Origin: Cryptomeria japonica
Lineage: Eukaryota; Streptophyta; Pinopsida; Cupressales; Cupressaceae
Assembly: GCF_030272615.1 (NCBI RefSeq)
Contig: NC_081405.1
Location: forward strand, 570,585,095-570,645,094
Length of the DNA: 60,000 nucleotides
Direction: 5' to 3'
The translations under genes were made by a program, and so were the position numbers. Below, one piece after another: positions 33,000 through 45,249 of this stretch; within the stretch, counting starts at the first letter, position 1; each line of letters opens with the position of its first letter. A model generated the notes under the pieces. That model did not search any database and was not told where the DNA came from. It was given only the letters and a program-made list of their open reading frames with translations.

Positions 33000-34726
33000 A
33001 GAGGGACTGTTTGGGAGACCATTTTGATCTCCAATCTTTTTCTTATTTTTGTAGCCAAAAGGCCTGCCTTTCTTTTTAGCCATGGAGGAACCTTTCATGA
33101 GGTCATCCTCTTCCTCACTAAGCTCAGTTAGCTCAATTTTACCATCTGTAGTTTCTACAATGTTCAACCTAGGTACTTGGGAGCCTGGAAAGCCAAGGAG
33201 CATTAAGCTAGACTTAATGTCCTCTAGTCCCTTATTAGCATAAATGACTTCAATAATATGGTTGTCCTATATTTCATTTAGCAGAGATGTAGTCATGGGG
33301 TTGGAGGTGTTAACATCAAGGGTAGCCTTTGCAAATAATATGGATTCAGATCGTTTGGGGGTCCTAGACCTAAGAACCATTTTTGCAGGGTTATCACTCA
33401 TTCTAGCATCACCAACACTGCGATCATGCTTCTCTAAATTTTTACCCATATTTTTAACCAGGGAGGTGGTCGGAGTTTGTGAAGCTTTTAGTATGTCATC
33501 ATTCATAGTGATGGGGTATTTGCTAGTGTTAGTCAACTGATTAGCAGTTTGATCACCAGCTCAGATTTGATTTGTTGGGCATTCTTTCATCTCCTCTTTT
33601 GTTGATGTGACTATTTGAAAACAATCAGAAGGCGAATCCTCAGAAATTTTGGAGGGAATGGAAGCAAGTTTGAGAGGTTCGGTAGTGGTGTCAACAATCA
33701 TTGGATTTAATTCAACAGGGATGAGGCTAGGAGTTGAGCTTATGGAGGAATCATCTTTAGCGTTGGTATTGTTTCCAATAGAATGAAGGTTGCTTGGGTT
33801 AGGGATCGGCTCCTTATTGGAGCTGGGGTTTTCAAATGTTCCTGCTAGGTGATGATTGGGCAGTTCTTCCGAAGATGCCCTTCTTTTTTGCACAAAAAAT
33901 AGGCACTCAGTCCTCCAAGTATTTCAATAGGGCAAACAAATGTTTCATTACCGATGTTAAGGTTTAGTAGAGGAGGGATGTCAACCCCAGATTTAATGGA
34001 TATAAGTATTCTTGCATCAAGATTAGGAACTAAACACGTTGTTTCATCCACCCGAATTATTCTCCCAAATGTTTCCAATACTTGGGGAAGAAAACGCCAT
34101 AAGAAGGGAGGGACATCCTTAAGGATGACTGATCTAGGGCTTGAGAGTGCAAGGACTTCCTCATTGATGGCCTCTGAAGACCAGGCTAGGGAACAAAAGG
34201 AGGTGTTCCCAACAGTCCAGTATTGTCTTTTAAGAACTTCAACCTAGGATTCATGATTATTAAAAGAGATAATATATAGACCTTTTGGACTTGCCTACAA
34301 AATGAAATATTAAGCCCTAACTTCAAACTCCAAAGATTATGAAACCAATCATCTAGGAATTTCCTAGGCAGGCATTTCTCAATATTAACACAAGCGAAAA
34401 AATTTGTAGAATCGCTTAACCTAGTTTTTTTGGAAGCAATTTCTTTCAACATTTCATCGTTTGGCGAAATGCAGAAAGAATTTAGGGCACGCTAGGGCTC
34501 TTACCTTTCTCACCGGGTCGTTCGCCTCCAGGAGTCTTAAAAAATCTCACACTATGGTGGACTACATGGGCAGATGGAGCGACGGTCTCGGCAAAGGTTT
34601 TCTTTCAGTTTGAGTGAGCCTTCTCAGAAGGTTTAGCAGTCTCGAAAAATGTTTTTGTTTGGCTTGAATGAGCTTGCTCGATGGGTTGAGGAGAATTAAT
34701 GGCAGCGCCATCAGACTTAGGCTCCA
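33000..34726 (-). pseudogene. LINE ORF1: nucleic-acid binding protein, broken
   Basis: ATG at 34,726, a stop near 34,606 and a frameshift near 34,480. A DUF4283-like region (AsnIleGluLysCysLeuPro...PheLeuAspAsp) is at about 34,180-34,452. A decayed zinc knuckle (LeuCysLysLysGluGlyHisLeuArgLysAsnCys, first Cys missing) is at about 33,850-33,890. A Ser/Pro/Thr-rich tail follows in shifted frames. This is the usual order in plant L1 ORF1, which coats LINE RNA. Confidence 0.7.
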
Positions 34727-34968
34727 TTGGGAGCTATGGAGGAGTCACACGAGCGACCAGAGGTGTGATTAATGGTTAGGTTAACGTGTAGAAAAAATAC
34801 ATTAAGTGTCGAGCAGAAAGTAAATGCAAAATAGTAATAAGGGCACGGAGTAAGTGCAAAACATTAATAAGGGCATGGAGTGAAGATGCAAACCACGTGG
34901 AGGAGATTAACTCCTCCACTTCCTTGCAGAGTTGGGCATGTCAGACAACGCTGGTGATGTTGGAGAGC

Positions 34969-35137
34969 ACGCAGTCCGCAACAAACGCTCCAAAAAAAAA
35001 TCGCTCCAAAATTCGCTCTAGAATTCGCAGTCCAAAATTTCGCAGTCCAAATTCACAGTCCAAATTTCGTAGTCCAGAATTTGCAGTCCAAATTCATAGT
35101 CTAGAATTTGCAGTCTAATTTTCGCAGTCCAAAATTC
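34969..35137. repeat. Minisatellite, about 14-bp unit
   Basis: About eleven degenerate copies of a unit close to aattcgcagtccaa, with early members cgctccaaaa and cgctctag. It begins inside or beside the right copy of the LINE's target duplication. No coding value. About 180 bp of unrecognised DNA follows to the copia insertion. Confidence 0.75.
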
Positions 35138-35315
35138 AATCTGTAGACAAGTAGGTCATGGAATTGCATTATAAGTAGAAGCTGCCGTGGCAGTGGTAGC
35201 AGAAAACATCCCTACATTCCGCCTTTGGGCACTGAAATGTTGGGGTTCGATTTCTTATTTTTGACTGCCTTTTGCTTAGGGTTTAATCTTGCACATCTGT
35301 GTTTGAGGATCTTCT

Positions 35316-35593
35316 TGTTAGCCTAGCAGAAAATAACAATCTGGAATCTCTATTAGCAGTAGATAGATAAAAGAATGGAAAGAATGGCAATCTGAATATA
35401 ATTTGTATTCCAATAAAAAAACTGTACATACAAAATAAAATAAACAAGCAGATATAAAGAGGACTCAAAAACAGTTGTAAACTGTTATATAAAACTGCCA
35501 GAACAGAAAAACCTAATAAATAAACTAATGAAAAATTAATCTAAATAAAACTAAACCCGTGAAGAGAACTAAACCCATGAAGAGATATTAACA
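35316..35593 (-). repeat. 3' LTR of copia element
   Basis: Partner of 39,997-40,274, preceded on the minus strand by the polypurine tract AAGGCGGGGA. Confidence 0.9.
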
Positions 35594-35601
35594 TCCCCGC
35601 C

Positions 35602-37166
35602 TTAAACTGAAGGGGTTAAGCCAAGCACTTCTCTGAACATCTCAAACTTTTCTCTGCCCAAAGCCTTGGTAAGAATATCTGCTGGTTGATCTGCAGTGGG
35701 GCAATATTTAAGGTATATGGTGCCATCTTTCACATAATGCCGAATCAAATGAAACTTTGTATTGATGTGCTTGGTGCGATCATGAAATACTAGAATTTTA
35801 GCCATTTTGATAGTAGATTGATTGTCAATGAAGAGTGGAGTCGATGAAATCTGTGGTGTCTGCAAGTCTTCAATAATTCTTCGAAACCATAAGATTTCCT
35901 GAGTTGCTTCAAAGGCGGCCATATATTCAGCTTCGGAAGAAGAGGTAGCTAGAACAAATTGCTTTTTAGATCTCCAAGAGATGAGAGCAGATCCAAGATA
36001 CATTAAATACCCAGATGTAGATTTTCCATCTGTAGAATCACCTACATAATCGGAATCGGAATAGCCAACCAAAAAAAACTGGTTTGTCTTGGAGTATTTG
36101 AGCCCATAGTGTTGAGTACCTTGCAAATAGCGAAGAATGCGCTTGGCAGCTAACCAATGAGTTTCTCTAGGTTGTTGCATAAACCTTGAAAGAACTCCAA
36201 CAGCAAAAGAAATATCTGGATGGGTAGTTGTAGCATAAACCAAACTACCAACAAGTTTCCTATAGATAGTTGCATCAACCAATGCTGAAGGGTCATCTGA
36301 AGAGAGCTTAAGATTTTGCTCCATAGGAGTACTAAGGGGTTTACAACCAGCCATGCCAAACTTATGCAAAAGTTCACCAATATTATTTGTTGGGTGATAA
36401 AAATAAAATGAAATGTTTGAGTTACCTCAATACCCAAATAGTAATGAAGATGGCCCAAATCAGTCATATCAAAACCTTGCTTCAGTTGTTCTTTCACATT
36501 TTGAATATTATTCTCATTGGGACCAGTGATAAATAATCATCCACAAACAATAAGATAGACAATAATCTTATCAAGTTTTTTAACAAAAAGTGTGGCATCA
36601 TCAAATTCAAAATGCTAGAAATTCAACTTTAAAAGATACTCGGTAAGTTTTTCATACCAGGCTCGAGGAACTTGTTTCAAACCATTTAATGATTTGACAA
36701 GCTTGCATACCTGATGTTCTTTTCTATTGACTGCATACCCATCTGGTTGAGTCATATAAACTGATTCTTTGAGATCACCATTTAAGAATGTTGTTTTAAC
36801 ATCCATTTGGTGAATTTTCCACCCATATTGAGCTGCAAGGGCCAACAAAGCATGTATGGTGGTCCATTTTGCTGTAGGTGCAAAGGTTTCATCATAATCT
36901 ATCCCCTCCTTTTAAGTATAACCTTTGGCAAAAAGTCAGGCTTTGTGTTTGTCAAGTGTACCATCTGCTTTATATTTATTCCTGAAAATCCACTTGCAGC
37001 CAATAGGTTTACAACCAAGTGGAGGATCAACCAACTGCCATGTGCCATTTTTCAAAAGAGCATCATACTCATCTTGCATAGCTTTCCTCCATACTATAAT
37101 ATTTTTGGCTTCATTATAGGATGATGGTTCAGAGTCAATTATGAGATTGAGTTCACCAATGGCCTC
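35602..37166 (-). pseudogene. copia reverse transcriptase and RNase H, broken
   Basis: The RT begins TrpArgLysAlaMetGlnAspGlu and continues with GlyCysLysTrpIle and MetAspValLysThrThrPheLeuAsnGly (Thr where Ala is usual). Stops occur near 36,915 and at 36,615. The catalytic Tyr-Val-Asp-Asp box near 36,530-36,545 is disrupted by a small frame-shifting deletion. RNase H (36,369-35,602) is intact: TyrSerAspSerAsp, SerSerSerGluAlaGluTyr, AspAsnGlnSer and LysHisIleAsn. Confidence 0.9.
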
Positions 37167-38467
37167 CTAGTTATCTGCACTATTGGTTTGAGCTTGGAGC
37201 CTTGCTTTGTAAGAGCTTCTTGTACCTGTTTTACCTATTTCATCAGGCCTTAAATCTTTCAATGTTTGTTGGACTTGTTTTTCCCACTTATGAGAAGACT
37301 TTGGTTGCACAAAAGATGTGACCATTTCATTACTAGATGTTGTATTAGTGGTTAATAGTTTAGAGAGTTCAAGCTCATCATTATGGGCTTCTTCTTGGTC
37401 ATTTACTGATGGAGCAACGTGAATTAGATCACTTGGAGATATAGATTCTATATGTGGAATCTCACAAGAGTTTTCTATCAAAGGAGACAAATTTGTAATT
37501 GTATCAAGCTGTTTGAATTTATATTCATCATTTTCAGTAATGTTGGAGGTTTCAACAAATACAACATCACATGTAATAAAGAAAGTTTTGTTGACTTCAT
37601 CATACAACCGATATGCTTTGGAAGATTCCGAATAACCAAGAAAAATACACTTAATACTGTGATGTTGTAACTTACTTCTTTTGTCCTTGGGAATTAAAGC
37701 ATAGCAAGTGGAACCAAAAATGCGGAGATGTCGAATAGAAGGAGGATATCCAAACCACACTTCATATGGAATAGATTGATGTAATGCAGATGATGGAGAT
37801 CTATTACGAAGATAAACTGCAGTTCTTGTTGCTTCAGCCCAAAAATGTAATTTTATTCCTTTAAAATATAACATTGCATGGACCATATTCATGATAGTTC
37901 TATTCATTCGTTCAACAACACCGTTTTGTTGAGGAGTACCTGGAACAGTAAGATGATGTTGGATCCCATATTGACGTAGATAGTCCTCAAAAACTAGAGA
38001 AGTAAATTCTCCACCATTATCTATTCGAAGAGTACCAATTTGAGATTGAGCTTGTTTTTCAATCATAACACGAAACCTTTTAAAAATTTTAAAAGCTTCT
38101 AATTTTTGCTGCAAGAAATAAATCCAAGTCATGCGACTGTAATCATCAATAAAAAACATGAATTACTTAGATCCTCCCACAGAATTTATTGGTAAAGGCC
38201 CACATAAATTAGAATGAATAAGTTTCAATTTTCTTTGTGCTCTCCAAGTAGAGCGAGGAAAAGAATTTCTATGTTGCTTGGCAAGAATACATGCTTCACA
38301 TTTTTCAATTGTTTTAGGCAAAACAGGTAAGCCATCAACACCATGCTTTTGCAAGATATGAATGTTATCATAACCAATATGCCCAAGTCTTGCATGCCAT
38401 AAAAGAACAGGAGATAGACTACCTTCTTTAGTAAGATATGCAAAAATTTTAGAAAAAGAAGTGCCAT
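37167..38467 (-). pseudogene. copia GAG-preintegrase and integrase, broken
   Basis: The preintegrase zinc region (CysGluAlaCysIleLeuAlaLys) is at about 38,285-38,320. A stop at 38,163 precedes the integrase core: PheIleAspAspTyrSerArg, LeuArgIleAspAsnGlyGlyGlu and ProGlnGlnAsnGlyValValGlu supply the D-D-E triad. The C-terminal region (SerLysAlaTyrArgLeuTyr, PhePheIleThrCysAspValVal) is present. A stop at 37,167 separates it from the RT, in the same frame. Confidence 0.9.
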
Positions 38468-38753
38468 TTAGTTTTAATAATCTCCCATCCTCACATCCAG
38501 TGAATACAATTTGATTTGATTATTTGATTGTTTTCTAACAACAACTTGCCCATCTTTTAACAGAATAGAGTAGCCTTGTTGTCAAATCAATACTAGTGAT
38601 AACAAATTATGTTGCAATTGAGGAATAAACAATACATCATGAAGCACAAAGTCTGGAAGATTAGGCAACTTAAATCGAATAGTTCCTTTTCCAATAGGTT
38701 TGAGACTTGATTTATCAGCTAAATAAATCATTAAATTCCTCAAAGTAATCATG

Positions 38754-39760
38754 TCAAAATGTCATATGTTGTGTGGCTCCAGTATCTAAGATCCAAGAAT
38801 CATACCATGAGGAATTAGATGCAAAGTCAAAAACAGAAAGCACATATTGATCACCATCACTATCACAAGCAAATTGGGCTACTCCTGGAATTTTATCATC
38901 TGAATGTTTATCATCATTATAAACTTTTATTTTATCTTTTTGCTTAAAAGTATTTTCTTTAAAACTTTCTATCTTATTCCATGACAACTTGCATTCATGT
39001 GCTTCATGACTTCCTTTTCTACCACATCTTTTACAATATAAATGTTGCCTATCATTTTGATTATCATTTTTCCTCCATTGACCTCTACCTTTGCCTCTAT
39101 CATTATAACCTCCTCTTGAAGAGCTCTTATTTAGAGGTTTTTCTTGGTGAGCAAAACAAACATTTTCATTAGAATTATCTATTTTCCTCCAAAAGCTTTT
39201 TCATGTTCAGCCAACTTTTCAACCAATAAATCAAAGGTAATGGTTTTCAATTGGTTACTTGCTTGAAGGGACTCTAGATAAGTAGAATGTGTTGGAAGGA
39301 GCACCTTAATAAAAGCAGTGAGATAAATATCAACTTTCCCACCAGCAGCATTAACATCTTGTTTTATAGCTCTAATTTCAAAAGCCAAACTCATAACATC
39401 ACCATTTTTTAATTCAAGATTGAACAATTTTAATTGTAAATGAATAAATTCTAATTCTGAATGAGAATCAAATAAATTTTTTAATTTGTCAAGGGCTTCC
39501 CAAGCAAATTTGCATCCTTGTATATGACGATATACATCTCCATTAACTGAAGCTCTTATCAAAGCCAAGGCTTTTGAATTTTTATAATTCCAAATTTCTT
39601 TTTCTTTAACATCTGTTGGTTTTGTAGGTTGGGTATCTCCATCACATATTTTATACCATAAATCATTAAAAATCAATGTATTTTCCACTTTTCTATGCCA
39701 TTCCAACCAAGTATCTTTTCCAGTGAATATTTCCCCAATCAATGAAACAATAGACTGCAT
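38754..39760 (-). pseudogene. gag: copia gag and protease, broken
   Basis: ATG at 39,760 (GlnSerIleValSer...). The gag capsid-like region (TrpLeuGluTrpHis, LysAlaLeuAla, TrpGluAlaLeuAspLys) runs to a TAG at 39,179. A frameshift there leads to an Arg/Gly-rich basic stretch and a zinc knuckle (CysLysArgCysGlyArgLysGlySerHis...Cys) near 39,000-39,050. The protease motif TrpIleLeuAspThrGlyAlaThr lies at about 38,765-38,800. A stop follows at 38,754. Confidence 0.85.
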
Positions 39761-39983
39761 TGTAAATTGAAAATAAATGTATATAGAATTTGTAGAGTTT
39801 GCAAATTTATAGGATTGCTCAAAATCTCTTGCCAAACTTTACCAAATATAACAAGATATAAAATTCTTGTACAAATAAATAAATTGATTTCACCTGAATC
39901 AATTTTTTTGTTTCCGTATTTTGATTCTGTAGAAAGCTGCAATCTTCAAATGCTTCACATAAAAATATACTCCAAACTCCAAA

Positions 39984-39995
39984 GCTCTGATACCA
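39984..39995 (-). other. copia primer-binding site
   Basis: TGGTATCAGAGC on the minus strand, complementary to the initiator-Met tRNA 3' end, one base after the 5' LTR. Confidence 0.88.
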
Positions 39996-39996
39996 C

Positions 39997-40274
39997 TGTT
40001 AGCCTAGTAGGAAATAACAATCTAGAATCTCTGTTAGCAGCAAATAGAAAAAAGAATGGAAAGAATGGCAATCTGAATATAATTTGTATTCCAATAAAAA
40101 AACTGTACATACAAAATAAAATAAACAAGTAGATATAAAGAGGAGGCAAAAACAGTTGTAAACTGTTATACAAAATTGCCGGAACAGAAAAACCTAATAA
40201 ATAAACTAATAAAAAATTAATCTAAATAAAACTAAACCCGTTAAGAGAACTAAACCCATAAAGAGATATTAACA
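39997..40274 (-). repeat. 5' LTR of copia element
   Basis: 278 bp; on the minus strand it starts TGTTAATATC and ends GGCTAACA, with the primer-binding site one base further. It differs from 35,316-35,593 at a dozen or so positions by eye. Confidence 0.9.
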
Positions 40275-40279
40275 CTTCT

Positions 40280-42617
40280 TCACCTCTTCTGTTGCTATGT
40301 CTGCCAGACAATTTTCATGTTTTTCCTTCAAAAACTTGGGTAGTAAAACTCAGGTGTGGAAACATCGTTTAACATAGTGCTTGAAACCAAGGAAGGCTTC
40401 GCATCTATTTAGTCTCTGCTCTGAGAAAAAAACACCTGCATCTAGAATTTGAGCTTTCCGAGCACACAGTTTTCAGAACTATATTCTGATTTTTAACATT
40501 CTTTATTGCTACATATACAACTAATATAGAGATCTGTATATAAAGTTTTCAACACCTATATAAAAACAATTCTAATCATGGAAATACCGAATTCTACAGA
40601 GTAAACTGTGGAGCTACGTGACACTTTTGTTAATAAGAAGTCACTGCTTATTTCCAGCCCCCCTTTTCTTCCATGGCTTATTTTTAATTCCTAAACAATA
40701 GTTGCTCCACCAAAGTAGGGAAAGATTCTAAATTATCTTTTTTTTCACAATTTTAAAGTTGCATGGGAACACTTAACTGCTTAAATTTAAAGAGAAATAG
40801 AGTTAAGCAGCCGCATGCGAACATAAGGTTAGCCTCTCTAAAAATGGAGGCTATTTTTTATTGGAATAGCTAATGAAAAAACCAAAAAAACTCTTGAGTG
40901 TGAGATGCATGGCTGAGCTGGAGCTGCATGACCCAACAGCAGCATCAACTATCTTCAGGGTCTACAATAGGACTTTTGTGCTGGTCATTTAAATGTTGTG
41001 GCTAATTGCTTTGGATCTCTGGATAACTATTAATGCTAAGTAATACGGGTGCTAGATATTGGGGTGTGGTGTTTTGGTTTTTAGGAAGATTTGTGAGTTA
41101 TAGTTAGGACTCGCTTGCAGTTGAGTACAATTATGTGGCACTTAGCTGTCTGGTTTGTGCTTTACTTAAGTATATTTGTGGTGCTTGTTTTAGAAACCTA
41201 GCAAAGGAAACATATACACTATGTGCAGGAATTTGCGACAACTTTAGTTTAGAAACTACTGTAGAATGTGTTCTAGCATGCCTATGTCATAAGAATGACA
41301 GCGTCAGCATTGGTGCAATGATAAAACAATTCTCATACATAAATTTCTTTATTTCAAGCTTCGTTTATTCTTCAAATTCCTTTTGTTCGTTACTTGCATA
41401 ATTATTAATGTCTCTGTAGCGTCAAGAAAAATAAATAACAATCTATACTGACTGAATAATTATCAATAAAAATGCCACGAAAAGAGGACAGTATGTTCCT
41501 TTAGGTGACATGAAATTAAGACAGCAAAACTTATAAAATTAGCATAATCCCTTTTGAGAATAGCTTAGATTGATAAAGACAAAGCATCTAAATGTGAACT
41601 AGTTTACAACCACAAGCCAGAGATGGCATATAGGGTACACCACTAAAACTTCTCCTAATGTGAAGTAGTTTATATTTGTTTTGAATTTATTTTGGCATTC
41701 AATTATTGATGGATATCTCTCATATTTTTTACTATAAGTTTTAAAATTAATTAATATTGTCTTATACTAATACCTATTAAATTTTATCTTAATTATTCAA
41801 AATATGATCATAAATATAAGAAATATTTAATTTTAGATTGGAATTACAAACAAATTATTTTGGTTTATTTAGATTATTTACTTTATTTTTATTTAAAGAT
41901 TATTATTATATATTTAAAGGTTATTTTATATAACGCTCTACATTTACACATAGATGGATATTGTTATCTTGCTTAAATTTTTTCCTCATTAAATTGTGTA
42001 GGGAGGATGCTGATAATACAATACCAAGTATTTATTCAGTAGTTTGATTGCAAAAATTATAAAAGTTATATAAATTATTAAGTATTTATTAAAATTAATA
42101 ATATATATCTAATAATTAATGAATACATACTGATTTTGAAATAAATAAGAACTATTATGAAGTGAATACAATGAGCTTAAGATGGTGATAGTATTTATAT
42201 AATTTATTTATCTTTATAATTTTAATATAGATTTTTTATTTATTTATTAATATTATTAAATGAAAATTGAAAAACATAATACAAGAACGAGTTAAGAAAT
42301 AATTTTAATTGTTTTAAAGACTTTTTAATAGTCAATAATTATGAAAAAAAAATGTAAATAATATTAAATTAAAAATAAACATTTTGTATGGAGTTCATGT
42401 GACTTGCACTCAAGTCGCATTCAAATGTTCCGGTGCAAAGGAAAAAAACATGTTGAGAATATATTGACTTTTTAACAAAATCGGGTTATTTTCTAATCAC
42501 TTCTAATGTCAACTGTAAATCTTACTTTTCCAAATGAATGATAAAGTATGTAAACTGCCAATCTCATTGTGCGTACTAATTACAAATAAATAATTACAAA
42601 TCAAGAAAAACCTTAGG
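40280..42617. other. Unassigned DNA between copia element and RING copy 2
   Basis: The first 350 bp continue the sequence interrupted by the copia insertion. A short ATG frame at about 40,302 is followed by a donor-like ACTCAG/GTGTGG, which could be a first exon, but nothing supports a gene. From 41,400 the sequence is AT-rich without features. An 88-codon frame at 41,135-41,401 lacks an ATG start. Confidence 0.35.
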
Positions 42618-43352
42618 TTAACGTAAGCACTTAAGTACCACACTAGAAAAAGTAGAAAGAATTACGATAACAATAAATATCCAAACATATGCGTGTATTG
42701 TTGTCTCATACAATTCAATGTACTTCATAGCAGTAAAACCCGGACCAAATTCTAAGAAGATGGAGCATTCACTACTTGTAATATCAATTTCAATAATTCT
42801 TTCCATGCACACTCTACACTCGATCCTCTCGTACTGTTTTTGGCTGATTTTCCATAAAGAATGGCGTTGTGCAGATGGGACAAGTATTGTGATCCTCAAG
42901 CCATGACCAAATACAGTGAGAATGAAAGATATGTCCGATCATACAAGGAATTTCTCGAACCTCTTCTCCCAGAATAAAATCATCCCTACAAACTCCACAG
43001 AAAAGCCCATCATCAACATGAAAATCTGAAACCGTTACAATGGGCAGTCCCTCTACCAATTCTTTCGCCTTCCTTTCATTCTCCGTTATCTTAACGATAT
43101 TTCTCAGAATAGAATATGAGCAGCGAGTCGATCCTCATGAACTTCAATCAGGAGAAATTCGGAATGTAATAAATTGTGCCGGCTGTTAAGCTGTTGCAGA
43201 CGACGAGGCAGAGTTTCACGTTCCATTAAACAATTTGCTTGCATGCATACTTTGGTGGCTTCGATACGTAAATCCCCCATGCGGCATTCCAGGCTTTTAC
43301 ACCACTCTGCAAGTTCATTCTCCCTGCAACCCATTTTCTTCTCCTTCTGCAT
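42618..43352 (-). pseudogene. RING-H2 gene copy 2, frameshifted
   Basis: ATG at 43,352. The N-terminal helical region (LysSerLeuGluCysArgMetGlyAspLeu...GluValHisGluAspArgLeu) is broken near 43,110 by a deletion of about 34 bp relative to copy 3. The RING-H2 finger is whole in its own frame at about 42,870-43,000: Cys-X2-Cys, Cys-X3-His, His-X2-Cys, then CysProIleCys. Beyond it the RING frame stops soon, but another frame encodes a membrane-like segment (TrpIlePheIleValIleVal). Such proteins are usually E3 ubiquitin ligases. The promoter flank to about 43,575 matches copy 1. Confidence 0.75.
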
Positions 43353-43576
43353 TTGTATCTCTTCACTTAACTGCCTTTATCCAATTAGCGCTGAGCTGAT
43401 TTTCAATTTGGTATGTGAATTTGTGGAATGGGTTGCAGTTCTGTGAGAATATGTAGTGAACGAAGGGTCAGCGATAGTTTCTTCTCCCGACTCGTCAAAA
43501 CAGGTTAGCCGTTGATCCAAGCACTACTTAATTTAGCATAACTTTTCACCGCTTATCTGTATTAATTTATTATTAA

Positions 43577-45240
43577 TTCTTGAAAAAACTCAACAAGAAA
43601 CCCGTTAGGGCAAGAACCTTACCTTTTTTCATTTGAAACACAACCCCCTCAAGTTCAGACATTCATTTCAATAGAGACAAGAGGGGGAATACAATTCAAG
43701 AGGGCCGTCTCTTCTACCATAACTTCAGGGTCCGCTTTGGTAAACAAACTAGAAAAAACACTGACAGCTTCCATAGCAATTTCTTCTTTAGATGAAAGAT
43801 GAACCCCTTTTGAAGAAATGAGAGAGGTAATAGAGTTACCATACCTCTGAGCCTTAACAAAATTATGAAAAAAACCAGTATTTCTATCACCTTCTTGGAG
43901 CCAATCCACATGAGACTTTTGTTTCCAGAAAATCTCCTCACGGAGCTCTCACTCTTCTAAGTCCTTTAGAGCAAGGGACTCGACCATACTGAGCTCCATA
44001 GTCATCCCTTGATCCCTAAACATTGTTTATTCCACCTCTTCAACCTGTATTTTACATGTTGTAATCTCTTCCCAAAGGAGTACATATCCTACTCGTGGGT
44101 AGGCACCCCTTCATACCACCAATCAAAAATAAGATCCCTCAATTACTGATCACGAAGCCACATCAATTGAAATTTAAAAGAGGGATTTTTGGAGGTTTTA
44201 AAAGATGTAATGGAAAGCTTAATAGGCCAATGATCAGAACCCCTCCAATCAAGAATTTCTGAACTGGTGGACCACCTATCATGCACCCAATAGCAGGAAA
44301 CCAAAAATCTATCAAGCCTTTCAAAGGTAGCCTCAACACCACTCCTCCTATTATTCCATGTAAAGACACTATTAATTGGCTTCACATCAATGAGATTCAA
44401 GAGACAAATATTATCTCTGAGTAAATTTGAGGAAGGATCAAGCCTGAATAACCCACCTCGCTTTTCCTCGAAACTAGTAACAACATTAAAATCTCTAGCC
44501 AAAATCTAGAGAAGAAAAGGACCCTGAGCCCGAACAAGATTGATGTGAGCCCAAAGATGAAACTTACCCACAAGATCAGTAGGAGCATAAATATTAGAGA
44601 AGAGGCATCTTTCTCGAGTCTGAAAGCTAGAAGCGACCATAGAAATGGAAGACCTGCTAGTAAACCACCACAAAGGGGATACTTTCCTCGGGTTCCAGAA
44701 GCAGGCAACTCCTCTTGAATTGCCATTAGAGCCCACTCCCTTCCAAAGGCCTTGGGGATAGACATGCAAAACACAACTAGCCAAATCATCCATTGAAAGC
44801 TTGGTTTCCTGAATAAAAACAACATCAGGAGACTCAGAGTCAATTAATCTGCGAACAACCTTTTGTCTAGGGATGTTGTCCAGCCCCTTTATATTCCATG
44901 AGAGCATAATCATTTATGTGGTTCATAGAAGTGGGAATCAATGGGCTTCACAAACCCTGACTCAACCAAAGTATAACCAATAAGCCTAACCTTTTCCTAA
45001 TCCGTTTTTCGTCCATTCCTTAAAAGTTTGTCTAAAGAACCCGTTTTGAGAGTCTTCTGCTGCAAGCCTAAAATAGGTTGGGCTTTGTTACTCTTCACTG
45101 AACGTGAGGCCACTATAGTGGAAGGAGGAGTAGATGCCATGACCACTGCACCTTCAGGGACTTGTGACTCACTAAAATCTTTGTTGTCCTGAACATGGGA
45201 AGGCAAATCCATAACCATTTGAACATCCTATTGATTCTCC
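43577..45240 (-). mobile_element. Internal fragment of an L1-type LINE
   Basis: Minus strand: the end of ORF1 (about 45,218-44,997), endonuclease (44,913-44,143, with TrpAsnIleLysGly, GlnGluThrLys, AspPheAsnVal, SerAspHisTrp) and the linker to the first RT motif (ProAsnGlyPhe...GluPhePhe) at about 43,580. It stops there, so RT and the 3' end are missing. Stops at 44,503 and near 43,970 and a frameshift break it. Loss of the 3' end is unusual for a LINE insertion and points to later deletion or recombination. Confidence 0.8.
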
Positions 45241-45249
45241 AAAGATAGG

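Larger units (their letters stand above)
28756..34963 (-). mobile_element. Nearly full-length L1-type LINE
   Basis: Two-ORF LINE on the minus strand with its poly(A) at 28,756-28,765 (plus-strand T10). ORF1 is about 34,726-33,000 and ORF2 about 32,997-29,024. Left flank agaacacgcag (28,745-28,755) and right flank agagcacgcag (34,964-34,974) match in 10 of 11 bases, a probable target-site duplication. This gives a 6.2-kb element inserted beside the copia primer-binding site. Confidence 0.8.
35316..40274 (-). mobile_element. Complete Ty1/copia retrotransposon with TSD
   Basis: Length 4,959 bp. Both LTRs are 278 bp and start/end TGTTA...TAACA. It is flanked by the 5-bp direct repeat CTTCT at 35,311-35,315 and 40,275-40,279. 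The initiator-Met primer-binding site is at 39,984-39,995 and a purine tract (AAGGCGGGGA, minus) at 35,594-35,603. Domain order on the minus strand is gag, protease, GAG-preintegrase, integrase, RT, RNase H, the copia order. Coding frames are broken. Confidence 0.93.

Noticed and set aside
37452-37670. Plus-strand ORFs across the copia and LINE regions
   Set aside because: They are shadows of the integrase and RT frames on the minus strand.
41135-41401. Cys-rich 88-codon ORF
   Set aside because: No ATG start, no family resemblance, isolated in non-coding DNA.
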